Source of the DNA: Trueperaceae bacterium
Lineage (GTDB): Bacteria; Deinococcota; Deinococci; Deinococcales; Trueperaceae
Assembly (NCBI GenBank): GCA_003567075.1
Contig: PXAU01000066.1
Location: forward strand, 1 to 11,103
Reading direction: 5' to 3'
Length of the DNA stretch: 11,103 nt
Shown: piece by piece, positions 4,321 to 10,912 of the stretch
How the letters are laid out: every line of letters starts with the position of its first letter
Position numbering within the stretch: position 1 is the first letter of the stretch
Position numbers and translations under genes: made by a program
The notes under the pieces: generated by a model
The model's input: the letters and a program-made list of their open reading frames with translations, nothing else
Told to the model about the DNA's origin: nothing
Databases searched by the model: none

Positions 4321-4713
4321 TCACTTCTGGCGGCGGCGCTTGCGAAGCCGGCAGCCGTTGTGCGGCGTGGGGGTGTCGTCGATGATGGTGCGCACGTTCA
4401 CGCCGGTGGCCTGGATGCTGCGGATGGCCTGCTCGCGCCCCGAGCCGGTGCCGCGGATGATGATGTCGAGCTGCGAGAGCCCCATGTTCTGGGCCTTGCG
4501 GGTGGCGTCCGCGGCGGCCAGCTGCGCGGCGTAGGGCGTGCCCTTCTTGGAGCCCTTGTAGCCGATGCTGCCGGAGCTGGACCAGGCGACCGTGTTGCCT
4601 TCGAAGTCGGTGATCGTGACGATGGTGTTGTTGTAGCTCGCGTGGATGAAGGCCTTGCCTTCGGTGAGCGAGCGCTTGACGCGCTTGCGGGTGGTCTTGC
4701 TGGGTTTCGCCAT
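4321..4713 (-). CDS. rpsK: 30S ribosomal protein S11
   Basis: The 130-residue protein lies on the platform of the 30S subunit, next to the Shine-Dalgarno helix. Conserved blocks are FIHASYNNTIVTITD (22-36), GYKGSKKGTPYAAQLAA (51-67), IIRGTGSGREQAIRS (85-99) and the C-terminal DDTPTPHNGCRLRKRRR. The DDTP variant of the C-terminal motif, where proteobacteria have DVTP, is shared with Thermus S11 as I recall it. The basic N-terminus has no unusual extension. The ATG lies 14 bases after the rpsM stop, in normal alpha-operon order. Confidence 0.98.
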   Translation of the reverse strand: MAKPSKTTRKRVKRSLTEGKAFIHASYNNTIVTITDFEGNTVAWSSSGSIGYKGSKKGTPYAAQLAAADATRKAQNMGLSQLDIIIRGTGSGREQAIRSIQATGVNVRTIIDDTPTPHNGCRLRKRRRQK

Positions 4714-4727
4714 GCGTTAGCAGCCCC

Positions 4728-5108
4728 TCACTTCTTCGGCGCCTTCTTCTTGCCGGCGACGGTGCGACGCGGGCCCTTGCGGGTCCGGGCGTTGGTCTTG
4801 GTCGATTGGCCGCGCACGGGCAGGCCGCGGCGGTGCCGCAGGCCGCGGTAGCAGCCGATGTCCATGAGGCGCTTGATGTTGAGCTGGACCTCGCGGCGCA
4901 GGTCGCCCTCCACCTTGAAGGTCGTGTCGATGAGCTCGCGCAACTTGGCGACCTCCGACTCCTGCAGGTCCTTGACCCGGGTGTCGGGATCCACGCCGGC
5001 CTCCGCCAGGATGTGGCGCGAGCGCGAGAGACCGATGCCGTAGATGTACGGCAGGGCGTGCTCGATGCGCTTGTCGCGCGGGAGATCGATGCCTGAGATT
5101 CGTGCCAT
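4728..5108 (-). CDS. rpsM: 30S ribosomal protein S13
   Basis: S13 sits in the head of the 30S subunit and contacts 50S through bridges B1a/B1b. The start is the ATG at 5108 (MARISGIDLPRDKRI), giving 126 residues, the length of Thermus S13. The frame is open farther upstream, but that would lie over rpmJ and adds no conserved sequence. The protein contains ALPYIYGIGLSRS (18-30), the helix-hairpin-helix region and GCYRGLRHRRGLPVRGQ (85-101), followed by a lysine-rich tail. It begins only four bases after the rpmJ stop, so there is no room for the long S4-binding leader found before rpsM in E. coli. Confidence 0.97.
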   Translation of the reverse strand: MARISGIDLPRDKRIEHALPYIYGIGLSRSRHILAEAGVDPDTRVKDLQESEVAKLRELIDTTFKVEGDLRREVQLNIKRLMDIGCYRGLRHRRGLPVRGQSTKTNARTRKGPRRTVAGKKKAPKK

Positions 5109-5112
5109 GCCT

Positions 5113-5229
5113 TTATCCCTGCCTCTGCTTGTGCTTCGGGTTCGCCGAACAGATGACGTAGACCCGGCCATGGCGACGGATGACCTTGCACTTGTCGCAC
5201 ATTGGCTTCACGGACGCGCGGACCTTCAT
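5113..5229 (-). CDS. rpmJ: 50S ribosomal protein L36 (zinc form)
   Basis: This is a complete 38-residue L36, the smallest bacterial ribosomal protein, bound to 23S rRNA in the 50S subunit. The sequence runs MKVRASVKPMCDKCKVIRRH and ends with HKQRQG. The zinc ligands are all present: C11, C14, C27 and H33. The ATG at 5229 is preceded by TAGGAG. It lies 10 bases downstream of infA and four bases before rpsM, the standard infA-rpmJ-rpsM order. Confidence 0.97.
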   Translation of the reverse strand: MKVRASVKPMCDKCKVIRRHGRVYVICSANPKHKQRQG

Positions 5230-5239
5230 GTCCCTACTC

Positions 5240-5503
5240 CTACTTCCGGTAGACGATGCGACCCTTCTCGGGGTCGTAGGTGCTGATCTCGATGACCACC
5301 CTGTCGCCAGGGAGGATGCGGATGTAGTGCCGGCGCATCTTGCCGCCGACGTGCGCGAGGATCTCGGGGCCGGCGTCCAGCTGCACCAGGAAGGTGGTGT
5401 TGGGGCGCGCCTCGAGCACCACGCCCTCGGTGCGGATGGTGTCCTGGGTGGTCTCCTCGTCGCGGCGGGCCCGCGGCGGGCCGAAGGAGCGTCTACGCGC
5501 CAT
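5240..5503 (-). CDS. infA: Translation initiation factor IF-1 with basic N-terminal extension
   Basis: IF-1 occupies the A site of the 30S subunit and aids IF-2 and IF-3 in start selection. The OB-fold begins at residue 21 (DTIRTEGVV) and contains GPEILAHVGGKMRRHYIRIL (45-64) and the usual end YDPEKGRIVYRK. The typical length is about 72 residues; this one has 87. The extra N-terminus (MARRRSFGPPRARRDEET) is rich in arginine then acidic. There is no later ATG, GTG or TTG before the core, and GGGAGG sits correctly upstream of the ATG at 5503, so the extension appears genuine. The start overlaps the 3' end of map by 11 bases, implying coupled translation. Confidence 0.97.
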   Translation of the reverse strand: MARRRSFGPPRARRDEETTQDTIRTEGVVLEARPNTTFLVQLDAGPEILAHVGGKMRRHYIRILPGDRVVIEISTYDPEKGRIVYRK

Positions 5504-6323
5504 GTTCTACCTCCCGGCCGGTGCGGCCTCCCGCCACGCGGGCGGTCGAGGGGCCCTGCGCACCCCCGTGCGCGTCGGTTTCGGGCGCGGTCAGCACCCA
5601 GGGACCGTCATCGGTCACGGCGACGGTGTGTTCCACGTGCGCGGCAAGGCAGCCGTCGGCCGTGGGCGCCGTCCAGCCGTCCTCGCGCACCTCCACCTTC
5701 GTGCGGTGGAGCGTGACCATCGGCTCGATCGCCAGGACCAGCCCGCGTCGGAGGACCGGACCGGTGCCGGCGGTACCGAAGTTCGGCACGTTCGGCGCCT
5801 CGTGGAACGAGCGGCCGATGCCGTGCCCGACGAACTCGCGCACCACCCAGAAGCCGGCCTCCTCGACCACGCCCTGGACGGCGGCGCTGACGTCGCCCAA
5901 GCGGTTGCCGGGGCGCATGGCGGCGATGCCGGCAGCCAGCGAACGCTCGGTGGCGTCGATCAGGCGCCGGGCATCGTCCGACACCCGGCCGATGGCGTAC
6001 GTGCGCGCCATGTCCGCGGCGAAGCCGCGGTACCAGGTGCCGATGTCGATCGACACGATGTCGCCGTCCTCGAGCGGCCGTGCATCGGGGATGCCGTGCA
6101 CCACCACCTCGTTGACGGACGTGCAGAGCGTGCCGGGGAAGCCATGGTAGCCCTTGAAGGCCGGCTTGCCGCCGCGCGAGAGGATAGCATCCTCGGCCAC
6201 GGCGTTCAACTCGGCGGTGCTCACGCCGACGCCGATGGCCGCCTCGACCGCGTCGAGCGCCTCGCGATTGATGCGCGCGGCGGCGGCCATGACGTCCAGT
6301 TCGGCGTTGCGTTTCAATATCAA
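5493..6323 (-). CDS. map: Type I methionine aminopeptidase
   Basis: The enzyme removes N-terminal methionine from new proteins using a two-metal centre. All metal and catalytic positions are seen: H76 (VVHGIP), D93 (SIDIG), D104 (AADMA), H167 (VGHGIG), E200 (AIEP) and E231 (HVEHT). A TTG start at 6323 is chosen because MILKRNAELDVM aligns with the beginning of B. subtilis Map (MII-KTPRELEIM), GAGGTG lies just upstream, and the TTG overlaps the adk stop. TTG at 6317 is the alternative. At 276 residues it is about 25 longer than usual. The extra Gly/Ala/Arg-rich tail (about 248-276) lies partly over the start of infA. The adk-map-infA order is common in many phyla but not in E. coli. Confidence 0.96.
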   Translation of the reverse strand: MILKRNAELDVMAAAARINREALDAVEAAIGVGVSTAELNAVAEDAILSRGGKPAFKGYHGFPGTLCTSVNEVVVHGIPDARPLEDGDIVSIDIGTWYRGFAADMARTYAIGRVSDDARRLIDATERSLAAGIAAMRPGNRLGDVSAAVQGVVEEAGFWVVREFVGHGIGRSFHEAPNVPNFGTAGTGPVLRRGLVLAIEPMVTLHRTKVEVREDGWTAPTADGCLAAHVEHTVAVTDDGPWVLTAPETDAHGGAQGPSTARVAGGRTGREVEHGA

Positions 6324-6913
6324 GGCAGCACCTCGCGGATGCGCGCCTGGATCTCCTCGATGCTGCCGATGCCGTCGACGCGCTTCAGCGCGCCGCGGCC
6401 CTCGTAGTACTCCAGCAGCGGCTGCGTCTGCTGGCGGTAGACCTCCATGCGGTTGCGCACGGTGGTCTCGTTGTCGTCCGAGCGGCCCTCGAGCTCGGCG
6501 CGCTTCAGCAGCCGCTGCACCAGCTCCTCGTCGTCGGCCTCGAGCGCGATGGCGGCCGTCACCTGCGTGCCGAGCTCGGCCAGCATCGCATCCAGCGCCG
6601 CGGCCTGGGCGGGCGTGCGGGGGAAGCCGTCGAGCAGGAAGCGCGGCGGGTCGGCCGCTTCGAGTTCGGCGCGCACCATGCCGACGATCACGTCGTCGGG
6701 CACCAGGTCGCCCGCATCCATGATCGCCTTGGCGCGCTGGCCCAGCTCGGTGCCGCGGGCCACGTGGTCGCGCAGCATGGTGCCGGTCGAGAGCGGGGTG
6801 AGGCCGCGCGCCTCGGCCAGGGCGGTCGCCTGCGTGCCCTTGCCGGCGCCGGGTGGGCCCATCAAGAGCACGATCTCGGGCGTGTTGGCGGAGGTCGTGG
6901 CGTGGTCGGCCAT
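6320..6913 (-). CDS. adk: Adenylate kinase (short form, no LID insertion)
   Basis: The enzyme interconverts ATP + AMP and two ADP in the cytosol. The 197 residues contain the P-loop GPPGAGKGT (19-27), TGTMLRDHV in the AMP-binding part, LDGFPRT (94-100) and the catalytic segment around GRSDDNETTVRNRMEVY (143-159). The roughly 30-residue LID domain of E. coli-type enzymes is missing, leaving the short form. LKRAELEGRSDDNET is close to the Thermus enzyme as recalled. The ATG at 6913 shares one base with the secY stop (TGATG) and has GGAAGG upstream. A GTG one codon earlier (6916) is possible but less likely. Residues 1-11 are a short polar extension before the first beta strand. Confidence 0.96.
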   Translation of the reverse strand: MADHATTSANTPEIVLLMGPPGAGKGTQATALAEARGLTPLSTGTMLRDHVARGTELGQRAKAIMDAGDLVPDDVIVGMVRAELEAADPPRFLLDGFPRTPAQAAALDAMLAELGTQVTAAIALEADDEELVQRLLKRAELEGRSDDNETTVRNRMEVYRQQTQPLLEYYEGRGALKRVDGIGSIEEIQARIREVLP

Positions 6914-8232
6914 CACATGCGCCTTCCGCGGCCGCGGATGCGGCCCTTGGACACGAAGCCCTCGTAGTGGCGCATCATCAGCTGCGACTCGAGCTGCCGC
7001 AGGGTGTCGAGCGCCACGCCCACCATGATCAGCAGGCCGATGCCGGAGAACACGAACGAGAGCTGGCCGGCGCCGGTGATCCAGGCCAGCGTCTGCGGCA
7101 TGGCGTTCACGGCGCCCAGGAACAGCGCGCCCCAGAGGGTGATGCGCTGCGTGATGCGGGTCAGGTGTTCGGTGGTGGGCTGCCCGGGGCGCACGCCGGG
7201 GACGAAGCCGCCGTACTCGCGCAGGTTCTCGCTGATGCGCCGCGGGTCGAAGCTGATCTGGGTGTAGAAGTAGGTGAAGGCGATGATCAGCATGGTCGAC
7301 ACCAGCAGCCCCTGCCACACGGCGGGGTTGAACCAGGCGCCGATCGCTTGCAGCCACAGGATGTCGGGGAACGAGCCGATCAGCGTCTGCGGCAGGATCA
7401 TGATCGAGACCGCGAAGATGATCGGGATCACGCCGGCGGCGTTGAGGCGCATGGGGATGTAGGTCGATTGCCCGCCCATCACCTTGCGCCCTACCACCTT
7501 GCGGGCGTACTGCACCGGTATCCGGCGCTCGGCCTGCTGCACCATCACCATCCCCGAGATCGCCACCACCAGCAGCGCGAAGAAGATGATGAGGCCGAAG
7601 ATGTTGGCCTCGCCCCGGCCGATGAGCGCGAACTGCTGTGCCAGCGCGCCCGGGAAGGCGGCCACGATGCCGGCGTAGATGATGAGCGAGATGCCGTTGC
7701 CTATGCCGTGCTCGGTGATCTTCTCACCCAACCAGATCACCACCGACACGCCCGCCACCTGGGTCATGAGCACCACGAACCAGAAGAAGGGGCCGTTGCT
7801 CCAGCCCACCTTGAGCGCGCCCGAGGGCCCGAGCAGGGCCATCGCCAGGAACACCGACTGGATGGCGGCCAAGCCGATGGCGCCGTAGCGGGTGTACTGG
7901 GTGATCTTCTTGCGGCCTTCCTCCCCCTCGCGCGCCAGCTTCTCCAGCGGCGGGTAGGTGGAGGTGAGCATCTGGATGATGATGCTGGCGGTGATGTAGG
8001 GGATCACCCCGAGGGCGGTGATGGAGAAGACCTCGAAGTTGCCGCCCGAGATGAAGTTGAGCAGCGTGAACACGTCGCCCTGCCCGAACGCCCCTTCGCG
8101 CAGCCGATCGATGTCGATGCCCGGCGTGGGGATGAACACCATCAGCCGGTACACCGACAGCAGCCCGATCATGACCAGCAGCTTGGCGCGCAGGTCCGGG
8201 ATGATGAAAGCGTTCCGGAAGGCGGCGAGCAT
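6913..8232 (-). CDS. secY: Protein translocase channel subunit SecY
   Basis: SecY forms the inner-membrane channel for SecA-driven export and membrane protein insertion. The 439 residues give ten hydrophobic segments at about 17-34, 72-90, 117-135, 149-168, 180-198, 211-231, 264-284, 305-324, 364-381 and 391-408. Conserved features are the plug region before TM2 (FSITALGVIPYITASIIIQM, 69-88), LGEKITEHGIGNGISLII (168-185) and the cytoplasmic loops used by SecA and the ribosome: AERRIPVQYARK (234-245) and FVPGVRPG (343-350). The tail is strongly basic (KGRIRGRGRRM). It overlaps rplO by one base (TGATG), as in the usual rplO-secY-adk order. Confidence 0.98.
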   Translation of the reverse strand: MLAAFRNAFIIPDLRAKLLVMIGLLSVYRLMVFIPTPGIDIDRLREGAFGQGDVFTLLNFISGGNFEVFSITALGVIPYITASIIIQMLTSTYPPLEKLAREGEEGRKKITQYTRYGAIGLAAIQSVFLAMALLGPSGALKVGWSNGPFFWFVVLMTQVAGVSVVIWLGEKITEHGIGNGISLIIYAGIVAAFPGALAQQFALIGRGEANIFGLIIFFALLVVAISGMVMVQQAERRIPVQYARKVVGRKVMGGQSTYIPMRLNAAGVIPIIFAVSIMILPQTLIGSFPDILWLQAIGAWFNPAVWQGLLVSTMLIIAFTYFYTQISFDPRRISENLREYGGFVPGVRPGQPTTEHLTRITQRITLWGALFLGAVNAMPQTLAWITGAGQLSFVFSGIGLLIMVGVALDTLRQLESQLMMRHYEGFVSKGRIRGRGRRM

Positions 8233-8693
8233 CAGGCCGTCTCCTCACCCGGAACGGTCGCTTCCACCGTTCCCCCGGCCGCGGTGATCGCGTCACGTGC
8301 GGCGCGCGAGCAGGCGTCGACGCTGATCTGAAGACCGCGCACCTCGAGCTCGCCGTTGGCCAGCAGCTTCACCGGCCGCTCGACGTGACGGATGAGCCCC
8401 ATGGCGCGCAGCGTGGTCGGGTCGACCACGGCGCCTTCGTCGAAGACGTTGAGGTTGGCCAGGTTGACCAACTGGTACTGCACCCCGATGCGGGTGAAGC
8501 CGCGCTTGGGCAGGCGCATCACGAGCCGCGAGCGGCCGCCCTCCCAGCCGGCGCCCTGGCTGAAGCCGGAGCGGCTCTTCTGGCCCTTCTCGCCGCGGCC
8601 GGCGGTCTTGCCGCGGCCGCTGCTCATGCCGCGGCCGACGCGCTTGCGCGTCTTCTTGCTGCCGGCGGCGGGTTTGAGGTCGTTGAGTTTCAC
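8232..8693 (-). CDS. rplO: 50S ribosomal protein L15
   Basis: L15 is a 23S rRNA-binding protein needed late in 50S assembly. The 153 residues begin at GTG 8693 with MKLNDLKPAAGSKKTRKRVG and have the family's Gly/Arg-rich extended N-terminal arm (GRGMSSGRGKTAGRGEKGQK, 20-39), followed by FSQGAGWEGG and RLPKRGF, then a compact C-terminal domain. The acidic ending (VPGEETA) is ordinary. The GTG overlaps the rpmD stop in a GTGA, so translation is coupled. I see nothing unusual. Confidence 0.97.
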   Translation of the reverse strand: MKLNDLKPAAGSKKTRKRVGRGMSSGRGKTAGRGEKGQKSRSGFSQGAGWEGGRSRLVMRLPKRGFTRIGVQYQLVNLANLNVFDEGAVVDPTTLRAMGLIRHVERPVKLLANGELEVRGLQISVDACSRAARDAITAAGGTVEATVPGEETA

Positions 8694-8869
8694 GCTTCAC
8701 TCTGCCCTTCGATGCGCAGCAGGTACGCGACCCGGTTCACCATCCCGCGGACGTCGGGGGTGTCGCGCACCTCGCGGGTGTCGCCGGTCTTGCGCAGCCC
8801 CAGGGCGCGCACGGTGGCGCGCTGCCGCTCGGGCACGCCGATCAGGGAGCGTCGCAGGGTGATCTTCAT
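8690..8869 (-). CDS. rpmD: 50S ribosomal protein L30
   Basis: The protein has 59 residues from the ATG at 8869, beginning MKITLRRSLIGVPERQRATV and continuing into RALGLRKTGDTREVRDTP and VRGMVNRVAYLLRIE. The I-G-x-xx-xQR-T-xALGL-K and V-x-D-TP-xRGM-xxV pattern is that of bacterial L30, a small core protein of 50S. It overlaps rpsE by four bases (ATGA) and rplO by four (GTGA), fitting the fixed rpsE-rpmD-rplO order of the spc operon. Confidence 0.97.
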   Translation of the reverse strand: MKITLRRSLIGVPERQRATVRALGLRKTGDTREVRDTPDVRGMVNRVAYLLRIEGQSEA

Positions 8870-9339
8870 TCCGCCGCCTCGCGCGCGCGCACGCTCTCCT
8901 CGAAGGTCCGCAGCTGCTTCAGGCCGTCGATCACGGCGTAAGCGACGTTGGTCTGGTTGCGCGAGCCGAGCTCCTTGGTGAGCAGGTTGCGGTAGCCGGC
9001 CAGTTCGACGATCGCGCGTGGCACCGAGCCGGCGATCACGCCGGTGCCGGCGCCGGCGGGCTTGAGCATCACGCGGGAGGTGCCGTGCGCGCCGTGCACC
9101 TCGTGCGGGATGGTGCCGGGGTCCTCGATGGGGACCTCGATCAGGTTGCGCCTCGCCACGTACTGGCCCTTCTGCACCGCCACCGGCACTTCCTTGGCCT
9201 TGCCCAGGCCGAGGCCGACGCGACCGTTGCGGTCGCCGATGACGACCATGGCGCCGAAGCGGAAGCGGCGGCCGCCCTTGTAGGTCTTGGCGGTGCGGCG
9301 GATGAAGATGACCTTGTCTTCGAAGTCGGTGTCAGCCAT
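8866..9339 (-). CDS. rpsE: 30S ribosomal protein S5
   Basis: S5 helps decoding accuracy on the 30S subunit and lines the mRNA entry. The 157 residues begin ADTDFEDKVIFIRRTAKTYK, close to Thermus S5 (ETDFEEKMILIRRTAR) as recalled. The double-stranded RNA-binding-like domain includes GGRRFRFGAMVVIGDRNGRV (22-41) and GLGLGKAKEVPVAVQK. The C-terminal domain has LKPAGAGTGVIAGSVPRAI and LTKELGSRN. The ATG shares one base with the rplR stop (TGATG). Confidence 0.98.
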   Translation of the reverse strand: MADTDFEDKVIFIRRTAKTYKGGRRFRFGAMVVIGDRNGRVGLGLGKAKEVPVAVQKGQYVARRNLIEVPIEDPGTIPHEVHGAHGTSRVMLKPAGAGTGVIAGSVPRAIVELAGYRNLLTKELGSRNQTNVAYAVIDGLKQLRTFEESVRAREAAE

Positions 9340-9686
9340 CAGAACTCCAGGCCCCCTTCGCGGGCACCGTCGGCGAGCGCCTTGACGCGGCCGTGGTAGC
9401 GGTACGGGCCACGGTCGAACACCACGCGCACGACGCCGGCGGCCTTGGCGCGCTCGGCGATCGCGAGGCCGACGGCCTTGGCGTGGTCGACCTTGTTGCC
9501 GCTTCTAGCCAGCGTCTTGCTGTTGGCCTCGGCGAGGGTGTGGCCGCTCATGTCGTCGATGATCTGGGCGTAGATGTAGCGGGCGCTGCGGAACACCGAC
9601 AGGCGCGCGCGCCCGGTGTCGATGGGGCGTTGGATGCGCTTGCGGGTCCGGTAGGTGCGGCGCTCGCGGGCACTCAAGCTCTTCAT
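9339..9686 (-). CDS. rplR: 50S ribosomal protein L18
   Basis: L18 binds 5S rRNA together with L5 and places it on the central protuberance. The 115 residues have the basic start RRTYRTRKRIQR, then RARLSVFRSARYIYAQIIDD (26-45), the NKVDHAKAVGLAIAERAKAA helix (63-82) and the conserved ending VVFDRGPYRYHGRVKALADG and AREGGLEF. It lies 14 bases after rplF and overlaps rpsE by one base. Length and motifs are normal. Confidence 0.97.
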   Translation of the reverse strand: MKSLSARERRTYRTRKRIQRPIDTGRARLSVFRSARYIYAQIIDDMSGHTLAEANSKTLARSGNKVDHAKAVGLAIAERAKAAGVVRVVFDRGPYRYHGRVKALADGAREGGLEF

Positions 9687-9700
9687 GCGTGTCCTCCCGC

Positions 9701-10240
9701 TCAGCGGGCCGCGGCCTTGCCGGGCTTGAGCTTCACGAACTCACCTTGGTACCGCACGCCCTTGCCGTGGTAGGCATCGGGCGAGCGCACCGCGCGGATG
9801 TCGGCGGCTACCTGGCCGACCTGCTGCTTGTCGATACCCGAGACCTGGATCTTGGTCGGCTCGGTGCTGCTGATGGTGACGCCCGCGGGCGGATCGATCA
9901 CGACCGGGTGCGAGTAGCCGACGGCGAGTTCCAGCGAGCTGCCCTTCATGGCGCAGCGGTAGCCGACGCCGCGGATCTCGAGGTGCTTGACGAAGCCTTC
10001 GGTCACGCCGGTGATGGCGTTGGCGACGAGGCTGCGGGCCAGGCCATGCTGGGCCCGGTCGTCGCGGCGGTCGCCGGGGCGCTTGACGAGCACCTGGCCG
10101 TCCTCGACCTCGATGGTGAGGCGCGGGCTCAGGTCGACCTCGAGCGTGCCCTTGGGGCCCTTCACGCGCACGTGACCGCTGCTGATCTCGAGCTCGACGC
10201 CCGCGGGCAGGGGGATGGGGGAACGGCCGATGCGGCTCAT
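9701..10240 (-). CDS. rplF: 50S ribosomal protein L6
   Basis: L6 lies near the sarcin-ricin loop and the factor-binding site of 50S. The ATG at 10240 gives MSRIGRSPIPLPAGVELEIS, the usual L6 start, and sits in a TGATG overlap with rpsH. Two GTG codons just upstream (10243, 10246) would add only two residues. The protein has 179 residues in two similar domains, with KGPKGTLEVDLSPR in the first. GVGYRCAMKGSSLELAVGYS and the end SPDAYHGKGVRYQGEFVKLK, typical of L6, are in the second. Confidence 0.97.
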   Translation of the reverse strand: MSRIGRSPIPLPAGVELEISSGHVRVKGPKGTLEVDLSPRLTIEVEDGQVLVKRPGDRRDDRAQHGLARSLVANAITGVTEGFVKHLEIRGVGYRCAMKGSSLELAVGYSHPVVIDPPAGVTISSTEPTKIQVSGIDKQQVGQVAADIRAVRSPDAYHGKGVRYQGEFVKLKPGKAAAR

Positions 10241-10638
10241 CACCACACCTCGCAGATGACCTCGCCGCCGACGTTGGCGCGGCGGGCGTCGCGATCGGCC
10301 ATCAGCCCCTGCTGGGTGCTGACGACCGCGATGCCGAGCCCGCCGCGGACGACGGGCACGGTCTTGGCCTTGGCGTAGGCGCGCCGTCCGGGCTTGGACA
10401 CGCGCGTGAGCTCGTGGATGATCGGGGTGCGCTTGGGCCCGTACTTCAGGCTGATGCGCAGGACGGGGTGGCCGCGCTCGTCGACGGCGTCGCCGACCGA
10501 CTTCAGGTAGCCCTCGCGCACCAGCAGCTGAGCCAAGGCGCGCTTGAACTTGCTGGCCGGGACGTCCACCGTGGGCGACGCGATCGCCACCGCGTTACGG
10601 ATGCGGGTGAGCATGTCGGCAATGGGGTCTGAATGCAT
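10240..10638 (-). CDS. rpsH: 30S ribosomal protein S8
   Basis: S8 binds helix 21 of 16S rRNA early in 30S assembly. The start is the ATG at 10638 (MHSDPIADMLTRIRNA), preceded by GGAGG at a good distance; an upstream in-frame extension to 10683 is not conserved. The 132 residues contain YLKSV, RVSKPGRRAYAKA and the signature VVSTQQGLMADRDARRANVG followed by GEVICEVW. In E. coli S8 also represses the spc operon by binding mRNA near rplE. Here the only sizeable gap in the spc part lies immediately upstream of rpsH and contains a perfect hairpin. Confidence 0.97.
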   Translation of the reverse strand: MHSDPIADMLTRIRNAVAIASPTVDVPASKFKRALAQLLVREGYLKSVGDAVDERGHPVLRISLKYGPKRTPIIHELTRVSKPGRRAYAKAKTVPVVRGGLGIAVVSTQQGLMADRDARRANVGGEVICEVW

Positions 10639-10660
10639 CTGGTCCTCCGCGGGGATGGTC

Positions 10661-10679
10661 TCAGGCCAAAGCGGCCTGA
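10661..10679 (-). promoter_or_regulatory. Perfect hairpin in the rpsH leader
   Basis: TCAGGCC (10673-10679 read on the minus strand) and GGCCTGA (10661-10667) form a seven-pair stem with a GCTTT loop, ending 22 bases before the rpsH start codon and close to its ribosome binding site. It lies in the 80-base rpsN-rpsH gap, by far the longest in this tightly packed run. It could be an mRNA processing or protein-binding site that tunes rpsH and downstream genes. It lacks a T-run, so it is unlikely to be a terminator. Confidence 0.4.
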
Positions 10680-10718
10680 TCATCTCCCCTGTGGTGTGGT
10701 ATCTCGCTTGTCACGCGC

Positions 10719-10904
10719 TCACCAGCTGGACTTGGTCACGCCCGGGAGGTGCCCGCGGTGGGCCATCTCCCGCATGCAGATGCGGCACAGACCGAAGTCG
10801 CGCAGGTACCCGCGCGCGCGGCCGCAGCGGTTGCAGCGGTTCACCGCTCGGGGGCTGAACTTCGCCGGCCTGGCCGACTTGGCGATGTGGGCTTTGGTCG
10901 CCAT
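10719..10904 (-). CDS. rpsZ: 30S ribosomal protein S14, zinc-ribbon type
   Basis: This is the short (61-residue) zinc-binding S14 of the 30S head. It begins MATKAHIAKSARPAKFSPRA, and the four zinc ligands are C24, C27, C40 and C43 (NRCNRCGRA, then GLCRICMRE). The ending HRGHLPGVTKSSW is standard. Long, zinc-free S14 proteins have about 100 residues, so this is clearly the C+ form found in Thermus, Deinococcus, Gram-positives and others. The ATG is preceded by TAAGGAG, which overlaps the rplE stop region. The gene is also called rpsN in many annotations. Confidence 0.97.
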   Translation of the reverse strand: MATKAHIAKSARPAKFSPRAVNRCNRCGRARGYLRDFGLCRICMREMAHRGHLPGVTKSSW

Positions 10905-10912
10905 GGGTCTCC

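Noticed and set aside
5109..5171. Upstream extension of rpsM to 5171
   Set aside because: The extra residues lie over rpmJ in another frame and are not S13-like. The ATG at 5108 gives the conserved N-terminus.
5340..6407. Plus-strand open frame of 355 codons
   Set aside because: It is antisense to map and infA, with no supporting ribosome binding site or domain.
6853..8331. Plus-strand open frame of 492 codons
   Set aside because: It is antisense to secY. The His/Asp/Glu-rich composition is the mirror of hydrophobic codons and shows no family motif.
10639..10683. Upstream extension of rpsH to 10683
   Set aside because: It has no conserved S8 sequence before MHSDPIADML, and the GGAGG site fits the ATG at 10638.
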